Positions 26,308 through 35,292 of a DNA stretch of 64,000 bases are shown here, piece after piece. Each line of letters opens with the position of its first letter. Within the stretch, counting starts at the first letter, position 1. The notes beneath the pieces are model-generated. The model had not been told where the DNA came from. It did no database searches and worked only from the letters and a program-made list of their open reading frames with translations. The translations under genes were made by a program, and so were the position numbers. The stretch is taken from contig UQIC01000005.1 of NCBI GenBank assembly GCA_900540985.1, forward strand, positions 1 through 64,000, read 5' to 3'. Source of the stretch: an uncultured Collinsella sp. (lineage in GTDB: Bacteria; Actinomycetota; Coriobacteriia; Coriobacteriales; Coriobacteriaceae).

Positions 26308-28188
26308 CTAAATCGTGGGAAACGCGACGACGTCGGCGGGGCGTGCCAACGTCTCGGCAATACGGTCTTGCACCTCGAGCAGGCAGTCGAGCAACAGCGG
26401 GTTAAACTCACCGCACTTACCGTCCAGGATCATCTGGATCGCCTCCTTGTGCGGGATAGCGTCCTTGTACACGCGCACGCTCGTCAGCGCATCGTACACG
26501 TCGGCCACCGAGACCACCTGCGCGGCAATGGGAATCTCGTTGCCTTTAAGGCCATCGGGATAACCCCTGCCGTCCCAGCGCTCGTGATGCCAACGCGCAA
26601 TCTGGTACGCATATTCCATAAGCGCATTGCCGACGTGATGGCGGCCCAGCTCAAGCAACATGTCGGCGCCAATCGTAGTATGCGTCTTCATAATCTCGAA
26701 CTCCTCGGGCGTAAGGCGCCCGGGTTTGTTGAGAATCGCATCGTCAATCGCCATCTTGCCGATATCGTGCAGCGCCGAAGCCAGGGCAATCGTGGAGCGT
26801 TCCTCATTGTCGAGGGAGATCGTGTCGCTACGCTGGACCAGACAGTCAAGCAGCAGCTCGGTCAGCTTCTCGATGTTCGTAACGTGCCTGCCGCTCTCGC
26901 CGTTGCGAAGCTCCATGACGCCGGCCATGATGTCAATGAGCATGCGACTGTTCTTGACGCGCTCGTTGTACTGCTGGGACAGCAGGCTCGTCAGGCGGCG
27001 CTGTTTGGCGTATAGGCGGATGGTGTTGCTTACACGGCGGCGCACGACACGGGAGTCAAACGGGCGGTTGATATAGTCCGAGGCGCCCAGCTCGTACGCG
27101 CGCAGAACCATATCATCGGAATCTTCGCTCGAAATCATGATGAAAGGCAGATTGTCGATACCCGATCGGCGCGACAGATCGGCCAGCACCTTAAAGCCGC
27201 TTATGCCCGGCATGACAATATCCAGCAGCACGAGCGACAACTCATCGCCATAGCGGTCGACCATGTCGAGCGCCGTACGACCGTTGGCGGACTCGAGGAT
27301 GCAATACTCGTCCTTGAGCATCTCGTTGAGAATGGCTCGGTTCATCTCGGAGTCATCGACAATAAGCACCAAAGGCTTTTCGCTTTGGAAGGCTTCGATG
27401 GAATCGGCATCGGTCACGACCGTACCGGCTTTTGCCTTAGCGCGGCTCAATAACTGGACAGCGCGGCCAACGCCCTCATCGACCGTCTCGCCATGAATGC
27501 GAACGCCACCAACACATGCCGTCAAGCTCACGTACTCATGGCCCGGAATAATCGTGGAACGAACGGCATCGGACACCTGATGCAGGCGACGGGTGAAGTC
27601 ATCGGAGGGAATATTGGGCATGACAACCACAAACTTGTCGCAGCCATAGCGCACAAGCTCGTCAGTCGAACGGATTCCGCTGCGCATGGCTGTCGCCACA
27701 GCACCGAGCGCAAGGTCGCCGGCATGACGGCCACACGTATCGTTGAAGACCCTAAAATCATCAAGGTCGATCATCGCAACGCCGGCATTCATGCGGGCGC
27801 TTCGGAGCTTTTCCTCGTAATACCGGCGATTATGCACGCTCGTCAGCACGTCGGTGTAGACAAGGTCCTCTTCTGCAGCCTCTTGCCCATCGATCGGACG
27901 CACCATCAGCAGGACATGAGGCTTGCCCTCGACCTTCAGAGGGCGCAGATGGGCACGGTACTCAACGCCATCGTTGAGCAGTTGCTCCGACACCTCATCG
28001 GAATCTGTCAAGGCCTCAAGACTCGACTGGCGCAGGCAAGGGCAGCGATCACCGGCGAGTAGGCAGTTAGGCTCGCTCTTAATCTGATCGGCCGACAGTA
28101 AGCGTACCACGGGGTAGGTCTTCGCGACACGGGCGACCTCGGCGGCAGCCTCCTCGTCGGTTAGATTGACCTCGTGATTATTGAGCAT
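26308..28188 (-). CDS. Degenerate GGDEF - REC - HD-GYP signalling protein
   Basis: The product has 626 residues. A poorly defined N-terminal region (1-110) precedes a GGDEF-type domain (about 113-270) with DVLTSVHNRRYYEEKL and DLDDFRVFNDTCGRHAGD. Its active-site loop reads RYGCDKF near 181 instead of RYGGDEF, so cyclase activity is unlikely. A receiver domain (about 282-400) has LILIVDDSEMN-type and LVLLDIVMPGISG motifs with phospho-Asp near 325. The HD-GYP domain (about 420-610) is intact: HDIGKMAIDD near 475, and HHERWDGRGYPDGLKG. It is therefore probably a phosphorylation-controlled c-di-GMP phosphodiesterase, with the GGDEF domain as sensor. The HPt gene follows in the same operon. Confidence 0.9.
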   Translation of the reverse strand: MLNNHEVNLTDEEAAAEVARVAKTYPVVRLLSADQIKSEPNCLLAGDRCPCLRQSSLEALTDSDEVSEQLLNDGVEYRAHLRPLKVEGKPHVLLMVRPIDGQEAAEEDLVYTDVLTSVHNRRYYEEKLRSARMNAGVAMIDLDDFRVFNDTCGRHAGDLALGAVATAMRSGIRSTDELVRYGCDKFVVVMPNIPSDDFTRRLHQVSDAVRSTIIPGHEYVSLTACVGGVRIHGETVDEGVGRAVQLLSRAKAKAGTVVTDADSIEAFQSEKPLVLIVDDSEMNRAILNEMLKDEYCILESANGRTALDMVDRYGDELSLVLLDIVMPGISGFKVLADLSRRSGIDNLPFIMISSEDSDDMVLRAYELGASDYINRPFDSRVVRRRVSNTIRLYAKQRRLTSLLSQQYNERVKNSRMLIDIMAGVMELRNGESGRHVTNIEKLTELLLDCLVQRSDTISLDNEERSTIALASALHDIGKMAIDDAILNKPGRLTPEEFEIMKTHTTIGADMLLELGRHHVGNALMEYAYQIARWHHERWDGRGYPDGLKGNEIPIAAQVVSVADVYDALTSVRVYKDAIPHKEAIQMILDGKCGEFNPLLLDCLLEVQDRIAETLARPADVVAFPTI

Positions 28189-28399
28189 ATGGGGCCCTTT
28201 CGATAGCTTCGCATGGTAGCGGTGGGTTCCAAATGTTACAAGGGTAACACCTTGCCGATGCAGGTAAGCACGTAAATGCTGTTACATTTTTATGAGTTGG
28301 CAGACGGCGCGATTGAAGCCGCAGACGTGAGGCTTTGAACACATTTGTTAACAATGCCGAAACGTTTGCGGATGAAGCCTGCTTTGGCTATTGCGGGTG

Positions 28400-29209
28400 T
28401 TAGAGCCCCAGGATGCCAAGGACAGTCTGGGCAGCCGCTCCCGGGCGATCGCGCAGGCCGTTGTGCGCGCCGGGAACCATTACGAGTGGACAGTCCAAAA
28501 GCTCAGCCGCCACCCTTGTGCCCGCCTCGCGAGGCGTGCCAATCGAGAGCTCGCCCAGGAGCACGGCGGCCACCGTTCTTGACGCGCGGACGCTATCCCA
28601 ATCGGGAACGCAGGTCATAGTAATCCCGTATTCGTTTGCCATGAAGCTGCGGCCGTTGCGCAGGGCATGCTTGGCTTCTGCCTCGGTTAACTTGGGGGCC
28701 TCAGGGTCCGAATCGCCGATGGCGCCCAGGAAGGCCCGTAATGCCCTGGAGACCTTTCCCGCGGCGATCATCTCGAGCAAAACCGGGGCCGCGCCCAGAC
28801 CGGCACCCTCATCCGTCACGGCGGGTTCATGCAGAATCGCACGCGAGATTATGTCGGGGTTTGCACGGAGAAGCTCCAGGGCCACCAACGTACCGGCACT
28901 GTGCGCGAGCACGTTTGCCGGAGCGCCAATATGCTCGATAACAGCCTGCAGGTCGGCGGCCTGGGCAGCGAGGTCGTAGCGTCCGCCTGCAGCGTCGCCG
29001 CTCTCGCCGCAACCGCGGCGGTCGTAGGCAATGACGCGACAGTCGCGGGCGAGCTCACGGGCGATGGCATCAAAAAAGACGCCGTCGACGCACGCACCGT
29101 GCACGCACACCAAGGCGGGTGCATCGGACGATGCAACCGGGCCGGCATACTCGCGGCAGGCGATCGTGGTGCCCGCATTCTCGACCGTAAAATCCATGTT
29201 GTGCCCCAT
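28400..29209 (-). CDS. Alpha/beta hydrolase
   Basis: The product has about 269 residues. I chose ATG 29209 (MGHNMDFTVENAG); ATG 29197 is an alternative. The fold motifs are present: oxyanion loop LVCVHGACVDGVFF, DRRGCGESG, nucleophile Ser in VLAHSAGTLVALEL, and a C-terminal His in VPGAHNGLRDRP. The pattern is that of small soluble esterase or haloperoxidase-like hydrolases. The substrate is unknown. It is divergent from the radical SAM gene. The 211 bp between it and 28189 hold a TGTTAC/GTAACA palindrome near 28233 and no gene. Confidence 0.82.
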   Translation of the reverse strand: MGHNMDFTVENAGTTIACREYAGPVASSDAPALVCVHGACVDGVFFDAIARELARDCRVIAYDRRGCGESGDAAGGRYDLAAQAADLQAVIEHIGAPANVLAHSAGTLVALELLRANPDIISRAILHEPAVTDEGAGLGAAPVLLEMIAAGKVSRALRAFLGAIGDSDPEAPKLTEAEAKHALRNGRSFMANEYGITMTCVPDWDSVRASRTVAAVLLGELSIGTPREAGTRVAAELLDCPLVMVPGAHNGLRDRPGAAAQTVLGILGL

Positions 29210-29372
29210 CGTCTTGCGTTTTGTCAACAGATTAACTGTACCCGACCCGACACCTTTCATGACGCGGCATCGAAGGCAGAGTTAAAAAACGAAACCTGCA
29301 AAGCACAAGCCCGGACCATACGTTGGAGCCGATGCTATGCTTAAGGTTAATTGTCTTGAGGAGCTTTTACCT

Positions 29373-30149
29373 ATGTCTACGTTTCTAAATGCCAGCCCCA
29401 TCTTTGGGCCCGTTCGCAGCCGTCGCCTGGGCCTTTCGCTCGGTGTCAACATGATGCCGGCGAGCGGCAAGATCTGCACGTTCGACTGCATCTACTGCGA
29501 GAACGGTCTCAATGCCGAGCGCCCCTGCCACGAATCGTATAACACGGCTGCCGTGGTGCTCGATGCACTCGAGGCCAAATTGCGCGAGATGGCAGTCGAA
29601 GGTGAGCTGCCCGATGTGATCACCTTCGCAGGCAACGGCGAACCCACCGCTGCACCGGAGTTTCCGCAGGCGATTGCCGGCGCCGTTGCACTGCGCGACG
29701 AGTTGGCACCGAACAGCAAGATTGCCGTGCTCTCCAACGGCACGCGCGCCGATCGCCCCGAGGTGCACGATGCGCTCATGATGGTCGACGACAACATCCT
29801 CAAGCTCGATACGGTCGACCCGGCGTTTATCCAGCTGCTCGACCAGCCCGTTGGCCCCTACGGCGTCGAGCACCAGATCGAGACGTTCGCAAGCTTTGAC
29901 GGTCACGTTATTATCCAGACGATCTTTTTGACCGGCGAGTATCAGGGCAAGCTCATCGACAACACCGGCGAGGAGTACGTTGCCCCCTGGCTCGCGGCGC
30001 TTGAGCGCATTCGCCCACAAGAAGCGACCATCTACACGGTGGCGCGCGAGACACCGGTCGCCGGCCTTGCCAAGGCAGCACCCGAGGTGCTCGACACGAT
30101 CGCTGCACGCGTGCGCGCCCTCGGCATCCCCTGCCAGGTGAGCTACTAG
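29373..30149 (+). CDS. Radical SAM protein
   Basis: The product has 258 residues from ATG 29373 (MSTFLNASPIFGPVRSRRLG), with GAGGAG upstream. The [4Fe-4S]/SAM site is CTFDCIYCENG (CxxxCxxC). ITFAGNGEPTAAPEF and VLSNGT follow, typical of the family often annotated as Fe-S oxidoreductase. Its reaction is not known; no modified partner protein or tRNA gene lies next to it. A 68-bp palindromic repeat (30191-30258) follows. Confidence 0.85.
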   Translation: MSTFLNASPIFGPVRSRRLGLSLGVNMMPASGKICTFDCIYCENGLNAERPCHESYNTAAVVLDALEAKLREMAVEGELPDVITFAGNGEPTAAPEFPQAIAGAVALRDELAPNSKIAVLSNGTRADRPEVHDALMMVDDNILKLDTVDPAFIQLLDQPVGPYGVEHQIETFASFDGHVIIQTIFLTGEYQGKLIDNTGEEYVAPWLAALERIRPQEATIYTVARETPVAGLAKAAPEVLDTIAARVRALGIPCQVSY

Positions 30150-30190
30150 CAAAACCACGCAGCAGCTAGCGCCCGCCACCCCGCTCCATC

Positions 30191-30258
30191 AGTTGCGGTG
30201 ATATAGTTCCTGTTTATGCTGTTAAACCGCTTAAATCGGAACTATATCACCGCAACTT
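30191..30258. repeat. 68-bp palindromic repeat, copy 1
   Basis: Arms AGTTGCGGTGATATAGTTCC and its exact complement, 27-bp variable centre. Other copies are at 36578, 37821 and 56400. This copy has perfect 20-bp arms. It lies 52 bp before the methionine aminopeptidase gene. Confidence 0.9.
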
Positions 30259-30309
30259 TTATGGACGCGTGAGTGGGCTATACTAGCTGCGGATGAAAGG
30301 AAGTTAGCC

Positions 30310-31197
30310 ATGTATGACAAAGGACCCGTGCCTGGCCGCAACGACGCTTGCTGGTGCGGCAGCGGCAAGAAATACAAGAAATGCCATAGCGCCTTTGATG
30401 AGCGCCTCGAGCGCTTGTGGGAAGAGGGCTGGGAGGTTCTGCCCCGCACGCTCTACAAGACGCCCGCCGATATCGAGGGCATCAAGCGCTCGGCCGCCAT
30501 CAACGTGGGCGTGCTCGATTACGTAGGCGAGCACATCGCCGCAGGCATGACTACCAACCAGATCGACCAGATGATCTACGACTACACCGTCGAGCACGGT
30601 GGTACGCCGGCCGACCTCAACTACGAGGGCTACCCTAAGAGCGTGTGCACCTCGATCAACGACGTGGTCTGCCACGGCATTCCCTGCGATGCGGATGTGC
30701 TGCACGAGGGCGACATCATCAACGTGGACTGCTCCACGATCTTGGACGGCTACTTTAGCGACTCGAGCCGCATGTTCTGTATCGGCGAGGTCTCGGCCGA
30801 GCGCCAGCGCCTGGTCGACGTCACCCGCGCCAGCGTGGAGGCGGGTCTGGCGGCCGTCAAGCCATGGCTACCGCTGTCCGTTATGGCCGAGGCCGTGCAA
30901 AAGACCGTCGAGGACGCCGGCTTTAGCGTGGTGCGCGAGTACGGCGGACACGGCATTGGCAAGGAGTTCCACGAGGACCCGTTTGTGGGCTTTACCACCG
31001 AGGCACCCGATGTGGACACCATCATGGCCCCGGGTATGGTCTTTACCATCGAGCCCATGGTCAACGCCGGAGCGCCCGACATTAAGATTAGCAAGGGCGA
31101 CGGCTGGTGTGTGCGCACCAAGGACGGTAGCGACTCCGCCCAGTGCGAGGTACAGCTCGTGGTGACCGAGGACGGCTACGAGCTGCTGAGCTGGTAG
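30310..31197 (+). CDS. map: Methionine aminopeptidase with N-terminal SEC-C zinc motif
   Basis: The product has 295 residues. Residues 8-28 (PGRNDACWCGSGKKYKKCH) are a SEC-C motif that binds zinc and in related enzymes probably helps ribosome docking. The M24 catalytic domain follows with SINDVVCHGIP, the metal-binding Asp residues in IINVDCSTILDGYFSDSSRMF, His in GGHGIGKEFHEDP, and Glu residues in TIEPMV and AQCEVQLVV. It removes the initiator Met from nascent proteins. AAAGGAAG precedes the ATG. Confidence 0.93.
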   Translation: MYDKGPVPGRNDACWCGSGKKYKKCHSAFDERLERLWEEGWEVLPRTLYKTPADIEGIKRSAAINVGVLDYVGEHIAAGMTTNQIDQMIYDYTVEHGGTPADLNYEGYPKSVCTSINDVVCHGIPCDADVLHEGDIINVDCSTILDGYFSDSSRMFCIGEVSAERQRLVDVTRASVEAGLAAVKPWLPLSVMAEAVQKTVEDAGFSVVREYGGHGIGKEFHEDPFVGFTTEAPDVDTIMAPGMVFTIEPMVNAGAPDIKISKGDGWCVRTKDGSDSAQCEVQLVVTEDGYELLSW

Positions 31198-31272
31198 CCG
31201 TGGATGCGCCGGATGCTGACGGGCACGCTCGTCTTGCATCCGGCGTTTTTATTTGAACGTTTTGCCTGATAC

Positions 31273-31308
31273 AACCTGCCAAAATAAACCTGTCCCTTTT
31301 TGGCAGGT
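31273..31308. repeat. CTGTCCC-core hairpin repeat
   Basis: ACCTGCCAAAA pairs with TTTTTGGCAGGT around AACCTGTCCC. It stands 20 bp upstream of the GTG start of the dehydrogenase gene, almost touching its ribosome site. Confidence 0.75.
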
Positions 31309-31327
31309 CGAGCGGAGAGGACTGCTT

Positions 31328-32263
31328 GTGAACATTCTGGTTTTGTTGCCCGTCAACGACCGTCATCGCGCAATTCTTGAGTCGAGCGCTCCGGGCGAGG
31401 ACTTTATCTACACGAGCTCCGACGCCGCCACGCGCGAGCAGGTCGCCGATGCCGACGTGATCTTGGGCAACATCGACCCTGGCATGCTCACGGCATGCGA
31501 ACATCTCCAGCTGTTGCAATTGCAGACCGCCGGCTATGACGACTACCTTGCCGCCGGCACCGTGCCGGCCGACGCCAAACTGTCTTGCTCGGTGGGCGCC
31601 TACGGCCAGGCCGTAAGCGAGCACATGTTTGCCATGGTGCTGTCTATGATGAAGCGCCTGCCCGGCTATCACGACTTGCAGCGCGAGCATCGCTGGGAGG
31701 ATTTGGGGTCGGTCACCTCGCTCAAAAACGCCAATGTGCTGGTGCTGGGCGCAGGCGATATCGGCGGCCACTTCGCCACGCTCTGCCGCAGCATGGGCGC
31801 GCACGTCCGCGGCATCAAGCGCCATCCGCTCGTCTACCCCATTGTATTTGAGGACATGGACGACATGGATGCCCTGCCCGAGCGCCTGGCCGAGGCGGAC
31901 GTTGTCGCATCCTTTATGCCCAGCACGCCCGAGACCCGCAGCCTGGCGAACGCCGAGTTCTTCGCCGCGATGAAACCGGGCGCCTTCTTTGCCAACGGCG
32001 GCCGCGGCGATCTTGTGGTTGCCGACGATTTAGTTGCCGCTCTGGAGTCGGGACATCTCGCCGGCGCCGCGGTCGACGTCACCGACCCCGAGCCGCTGCC
32101 CGCCGCAAGCCCGCTGTGGGATGCGCCCAACATGCTCATCACGCCGCACGTCTCCGGTTGGTTCCACTTGGAGGCTACGCTCAACAATGTGGTCGACATT
32201 GCCGCAGAGAATCTGCGTCACCTGCAAGCCGGCGAGACCCTGCGTTGCTGGATCGAGCATTAG
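31328..32263 (+). CDS. D-isomer-specific 2-hydroxyacid dehydrogenase
   Basis: The product has 311 residues from GTG 31328, preceded by GGAGAGG at 7 bp. The frame is open upstream, but that part is a repeat element. The NAD-binding domain has NVLVLGAGDIGGHFATLCRSMGAHVRG; the catalytic region has ANGGRGDLVVADDL (Arg), AAAVDVTDPEPLPAASPLWDAPNMLITPHVSG (Glu and His). These fit phosphoglycerate dehydrogenase-like or D-lactate dehydrogenase-like enzymes. The substrate is not evident from neighbours. Confidence 0.88.
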   Translation: MNILVLLPVNDRHRAILESSAPGEDFIYTSSDAATREQVADADVILGNIDPGMLTACEHLQLLQLQTAGYDDYLAAGTVPADAKLSCSVGAYGQAVSEHMFAMVLSMMKRLPGYHDLQREHRWEDLGSVTSLKNANVLVLGAGDIGGHFATLCRSMGAHVRGIKRHPLVYPIVFEDMDDMDALPERLAEADVVASFMPSTPETRSLANAEFFAAMKPGAFFANGGRGDLVVADDLVAALESGHLAGAAVDVTDPEPLPAASPLWDAPNMLITPHVSGWFHLEATLNNVVDIAAENLRHLQAGETLRCWIEH

Positions 32264-32264
32264 G

Positions 32265-32292
32265 TTGTTCCGGCGTTTTGCCAAACGCCGGA
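32265..32292 (+). terminator. Hairpin directly after the dehydrogenase stop
   Basis: GTTCCGGCGTTT pairs perfectly with AAACGCCGGAAC over a 4-nt loop. It lacks a T run, so termination strength is unsure. Confidence 0.6.
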
Positions 32293-32336
32293 ACCCCTCG
32301 ACGCTGTGCGCCGCCCAGAGCGACAATTTGCCATTC

Positions 32337-32378
32337 AAAAGGCAAGGCATGACCAGAAGGTCTATGCCTTGCCTTTTT
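32337..32378 (+). terminator. Second hairpin with T run
   Basis: AAAAGGCAAGGCAT pairs with ATGCCTTGCCTTTT over a GACCAGAAGGTCT centre that can itself pair, ending in TTTTT. A good bidirectional terminator between convergent genes. Confidence 0.85.
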
Positions 32379-32483
32379 CATGCCAACTTGTTCGCTCTGG
32401 ACATCGCTCGCTGACGTTTGCCCAACCTGCGGTGTCTTAACAATTCTGTCCAGCTGTTGGCATTGCGGCATTTGCCCAGATAA

Positions 32484-32520
32484 AACCTGCCAAAATGAAC
32501 CTGTCCCTTTTTGGTAGGTT
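32484..32520. repeat. CTGTCCC-core hairpin repeat
   Basis: AACCTGCCAAAA paired with TTTTTGGTAGGTT. It touches the M18 stop codon (32521-32523). The upstream flank TTTGCCCAGATAAA is shared with the copy at 38622, so the repeat unit is longer than the hairpin. Confidence 0.8.
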
Positions 32521-33906
32521 TTAGAGTTCCACACTTTCGGCGCCGTTGATGGTTAGGTTTCGCTCGTAGAAGGCGGTGAGGGCGCGGATGGCGTACATCA
32601 CGTCGCGTACGCCGCCGGTCTCGTAGCTTGAGTGCATGGCCAGCTGCGGCAGGCCCACGTCCACGGCATGCATGCTCGCCTGCATGTTCGACAGGTTGCC
32701 GAGCGTGGAGCCGCCGGCCATATCGCTCTTGTTGGCGAAGGCCTGCGTGGGCACGTCGGCGTCATCGCAAATGGCCTGGAACACCGCGCGGCTAAAGGCA
32801 TCGGTGCAATAGTGCTGGTTGGCGGCCTCCTTGATGACAATACCGCCGTTGAGCACCACCTGGTTGCGGGCGTCACACTTCTCGGCATGATTGGGATGCA
32901 CGGCATGTGCGTTGTCGCAGCTCACGAGCATCGAGGCGGCAAGTGCGCGGTAGTACGATTCGTCGTCAAAGCCCAGCGAGCCGTTAATGCGGCGTAGCGC
33001 ATCGGCCAAGAAAGTCGACATAGCACCCTGCTTGGTCTCGGAGCCAACCTCCTCGTTATCAAAGCAGCAGAAAACCGAAACGTCGTGCGCATTCTCGGCA
33101 CCCAAAAATGCCTGCAGCGAGGTATAGGCGCAGGCCAGGTCGTCAAGTTTGGGCGTCGAGATAAACTCGTCGGCCCAACCCCAAATGCGCGCATCCTGAC
33201 GATTGACCAGGAACAGATCGCGGCCCAAAATTTGCTCGGGCTCAACGTCCAGCTCATCGGCAATCAGAGCGTCAAAATCTCCCTGCTTGAGTTCACCGGC
33301 GCTGATGAGCGGGCACAGGTCAACGGCTCGGTTGGGAGCAAAGCTCTCGTTAACGCCACGGTTCATATGGATGGCAAGGCTCGGAATAATGGCAACCTCG
33401 CGCTCGGTGGCAAGCAGGCGGCTCTCAATACGCTCGCCTTCGCGCACCAGTACGCGGCCCGCGAGCGCCAGCGGGCGGTCGAACCAGGTGTAGTCGATCA
33501 TGCCGCCGTATGCCTCGGTGTTCAGGCGCAGCGTCTCGCCCGCGCCGTCAAGCTCGGGCACAGCCTTGACCTTAAACGTCGGCGAGTCACTGTGCGACGC
33601 CGTCAGCTGAAAATGGTAGTCGCCGGCAACGCCGTCCTCGCCCCACGTAGCAGCCAGGTCCTCGCCCACCTTAAAGGCAACGACGCTCGAGGTGTTGCGC
33701 TGCGTGTAATAACGCCCGCCCGGCTCGATGTCCCATGCCGCGTTCTCGGGCAGGTAGGTAAAGCCCGCCTCGTCGAGCTCGGCCATAATGGTCGCCGCCG
33801 TATGGAACATGCTGGGGCATGCCTCGATAAAGTCAATAAGGTCGTTGGCGGCCTCGATATCGTCAGCCGTCACGTGCGCGCGCTCGGGCGTTTCCTGATC
33901 CGTCAT
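32521..33906 (-). CDS. M18 family aminopeptidase
   Basis: The product has 461 residues from ATG 33906, preceded by AAGGGGAG. The frame is open further up, but this start fits the family. Metal ligands and catalytic residues of M18 are visible: ASHSDSP, PKLDDLACAYTSLQAF, CFDNEEVGSETKQGA (catalytic Glu pair), SCDNAHAVHPNH, and MHSSYETGG with the last His. It is a zinc, dodecameric cytosolic aminopeptidase that trims acidic or hydrophobic N-termini. It is divergent from the Ntn-hydrolase gene. Confidence 0.92.
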   Translation of the reverse strand: MTDQETPERAHVTADDIEAANDLIDFIEACPSMFHTAATIMAELDEAGFTYLPENAAWDIEPGGRYYTQRNTSSVVAFKVGEDLAATWGEDGVAGDYHFQLTASHSDSPTFKVKAVPELDGAGETLRLNTEAYGGMIDYTWFDRPLALAGRVLVREGERIESRLLATEREVAIIPSLAIHMNRGVNESFAPNRAVDLCPLISAGELKQGDFDALIADELDVEPEQILGRDLFLVNRQDARIWGWADEFISTPKLDDLACAYTSLQAFLGAENAHDVSVFCCFDNEEVGSETKQGAMSTFLADALRRINGSLGFDDESYYRALAASMLVSCDNAHAVHPNHAEKCDARNQVVLNGGIVIKEAANQHYCTDAFSRAVFQAICDDADVPTQAFANKSDMAGGSTLGNLSNMQASMHAVDVGLPQLAMHSSYETGGVRDVMYAIRALTAFYERNLTINGAESVEL

Positions 33907-34067
33907 GCTCTCCCCTTTCGCTGGGTTGATGGTCCCCTCCAGCATACCCCGCCACGCCAGCGCTGCACTCTTCATTCCGTGTTTAATCCCGCACCGCTCA
34001 CCAAGTTGAGCCATCATGCCCGTGCACCTTTTGCGACAATTATGCTAACAGGACGAGAGGAGCCGTC

Positions 34068-35153
34068 ATGAAGCCACGTAACATTGCCATCGCCTGCGGT
34101 GTCGCGGGAGTCGCCGTCGGCCTTGCCGCTGCCACCGGTATCGTTTATCACAAGCAAATCAAGTCCGCCGCGTCGCTCAAACGCTTGACCGGCTACGCGG
34201 ATGGCTATGACCTGTACGCAATCGACATCGCCTACGACTACGATCTTGATCGCATCATCGCCGCTGGCGTGCGCGACGACCAGGCCTACATCGATGCCGT
34301 GGTGGCGCAGGTGCTGCCCGGTGTGCCGGTACATGTCCAGGCGCCCCAGTTTGCCTGCAGCGCTTTTGTCGCCGTAGATGCCGAAGGCCGCGTGCGCACC
34401 GGTCGCAATTACGACTTTAAGGACGACACCTCGGCGCTGCTGGTGCGCAATCACCCACGCGGCGGCTATGCCTCCATCGGGTTTGCCGCCCTTAACAACC
34501 TGGGCGATAACACTCCGCTTGACTCCGTCGCCGGACGCGCCGCCGCACTCATGGGCCCGTTTGCCCAGCTCGACGGTGTTAACGAATGCAGCGTGTCCAT
34601 TGCCGTACTCACCCTGGACTCCAAGCCCTGTGACCAGGACACGCAGCGCCCCGTCATCAACACTTCGCTCGCCATCCGTCTGGTGCTCGACCGCGCGGCT
34701 ACCACGCAAGAGGCAGTCGACCTGCTTTCCGCCTACGACATGCACGCCATGGCAGGACGCGATTACCACTTCTTTATCAACGACGCCGCCGGTGACGCGC
34801 GCGTAGTAGAGTGGGATCCGCGCGATCCGGACCGCGCTTTCAAAGCGACCCCTGTTCGCCAGGTCACGAACTTCTACGCCTGCTATGGCGACGAAGTGCT
34901 GCCCAACCAAAAGAATGGCGAGCTGGGCCATGGTAAAGAGCGCGCCGTCGCAATCGCCGATGTCCTTGACGCCCATGTCGGCGCCCAAGACGAGGCAGTC
35001 GCTTGGAAGGCCCTACGCGCTGCGGCGCAAAAGCCCAATCCGGAAGACATCACCAGCAATACGCAATGGTCGGTCGTCTTTGACAATACCGAGCCCGCTG
35101 CCGCCATCACGCTGCGCCGCCACTGGGGCAACGTCGATGCCTTCGCACTGTAA
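34068..35153 (+). CDS. Choloylglycine hydrolase/linear amide C-N hydrolase family protein with N-terminal membrane anchor
   Basis: The product has 361 residues. Residues 5-26 form an uncleaved-looking hydrophobic segment (IAIACGVAGVAVGLAAATGIVY). The catalytic part begins near residue 98 with FACSAFVAVDAEGRVRTGRNYDFKDD: Cys as N-terminal-nucleophile candidate and the GRNYDF signature of the family. Classical bile salt hydrolases are cytosolic and start MC after Met removal; here the Cys is internal, so activity would need processing or a different mechanism (as in penicillin acyltransferase-like members). Substrate unknown: bile conjugate, acyl-homoserine or N-acyl amide are possible. GAGAGGAG precedes the ATG. 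Confidence 0.78.
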   Translation: MKPRNIAIACGVAGVAVGLAAATGIVYHKQIKSAASLKRLTGYADGYDLYAIDIAYDYDLDRIIAAGVRDDQAYIDAVVAQVLPGVPVHVQAPQFACSAFVAVDAEGRVRTGRNYDFKDDTSALLVRNHPRGGYASIGFAALNNLGDNTPLDSVAGRAAALMGPFAQLDGVNECSVSIAVLTLDSKPCDQDTQRPVINTSLAIRLVLDRAATTQEAVDLLSAYDMHAMAGRDYHFFINDAAGDARVVEWDPRDPDRAFKATPVRQVTNFYACYGDEVLPNQKNGELGHGKERAVAIADVLDAHVGAQDEAVAWKALRAAAQKPNPEDITSNTQWSVVFDNTEPAAAITLRRHWGNVDAFAL

Positions 35154-35218
35154 GGAGCCAGGCCCGTCGACCTTACGTTCCCTGACGTTGCTTACATTTC
35201 CATACGCTTGAGCTAACA

Positions 35219-35254
35219 CGTTTTACCCCCGTATCAACAGTGTGCGGGGGTAAA
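35219..35254 (+). other. Hairpin upstream of phosphofructokinase gene
   Basis: GTTTTACCCCCG pairs with CGGGGGTAAAC over about 13 nt, 39 bp before the gene. There is no T run after it. It may end the preceding transcript or act in the pfk leader. Confidence 0.55.
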
Positions 35255-35292
35255 CTTATGCGCATGTTATAACTTGCCCGGAAGGATTCATC

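Noticed and set aside
34068..35153. Bile salt hydrolase
   Set aside because: The catalytic Cys is not at position 2 and the protein has a membrane anchor; the family is right but bile salt activity is not supported by sequence alone.
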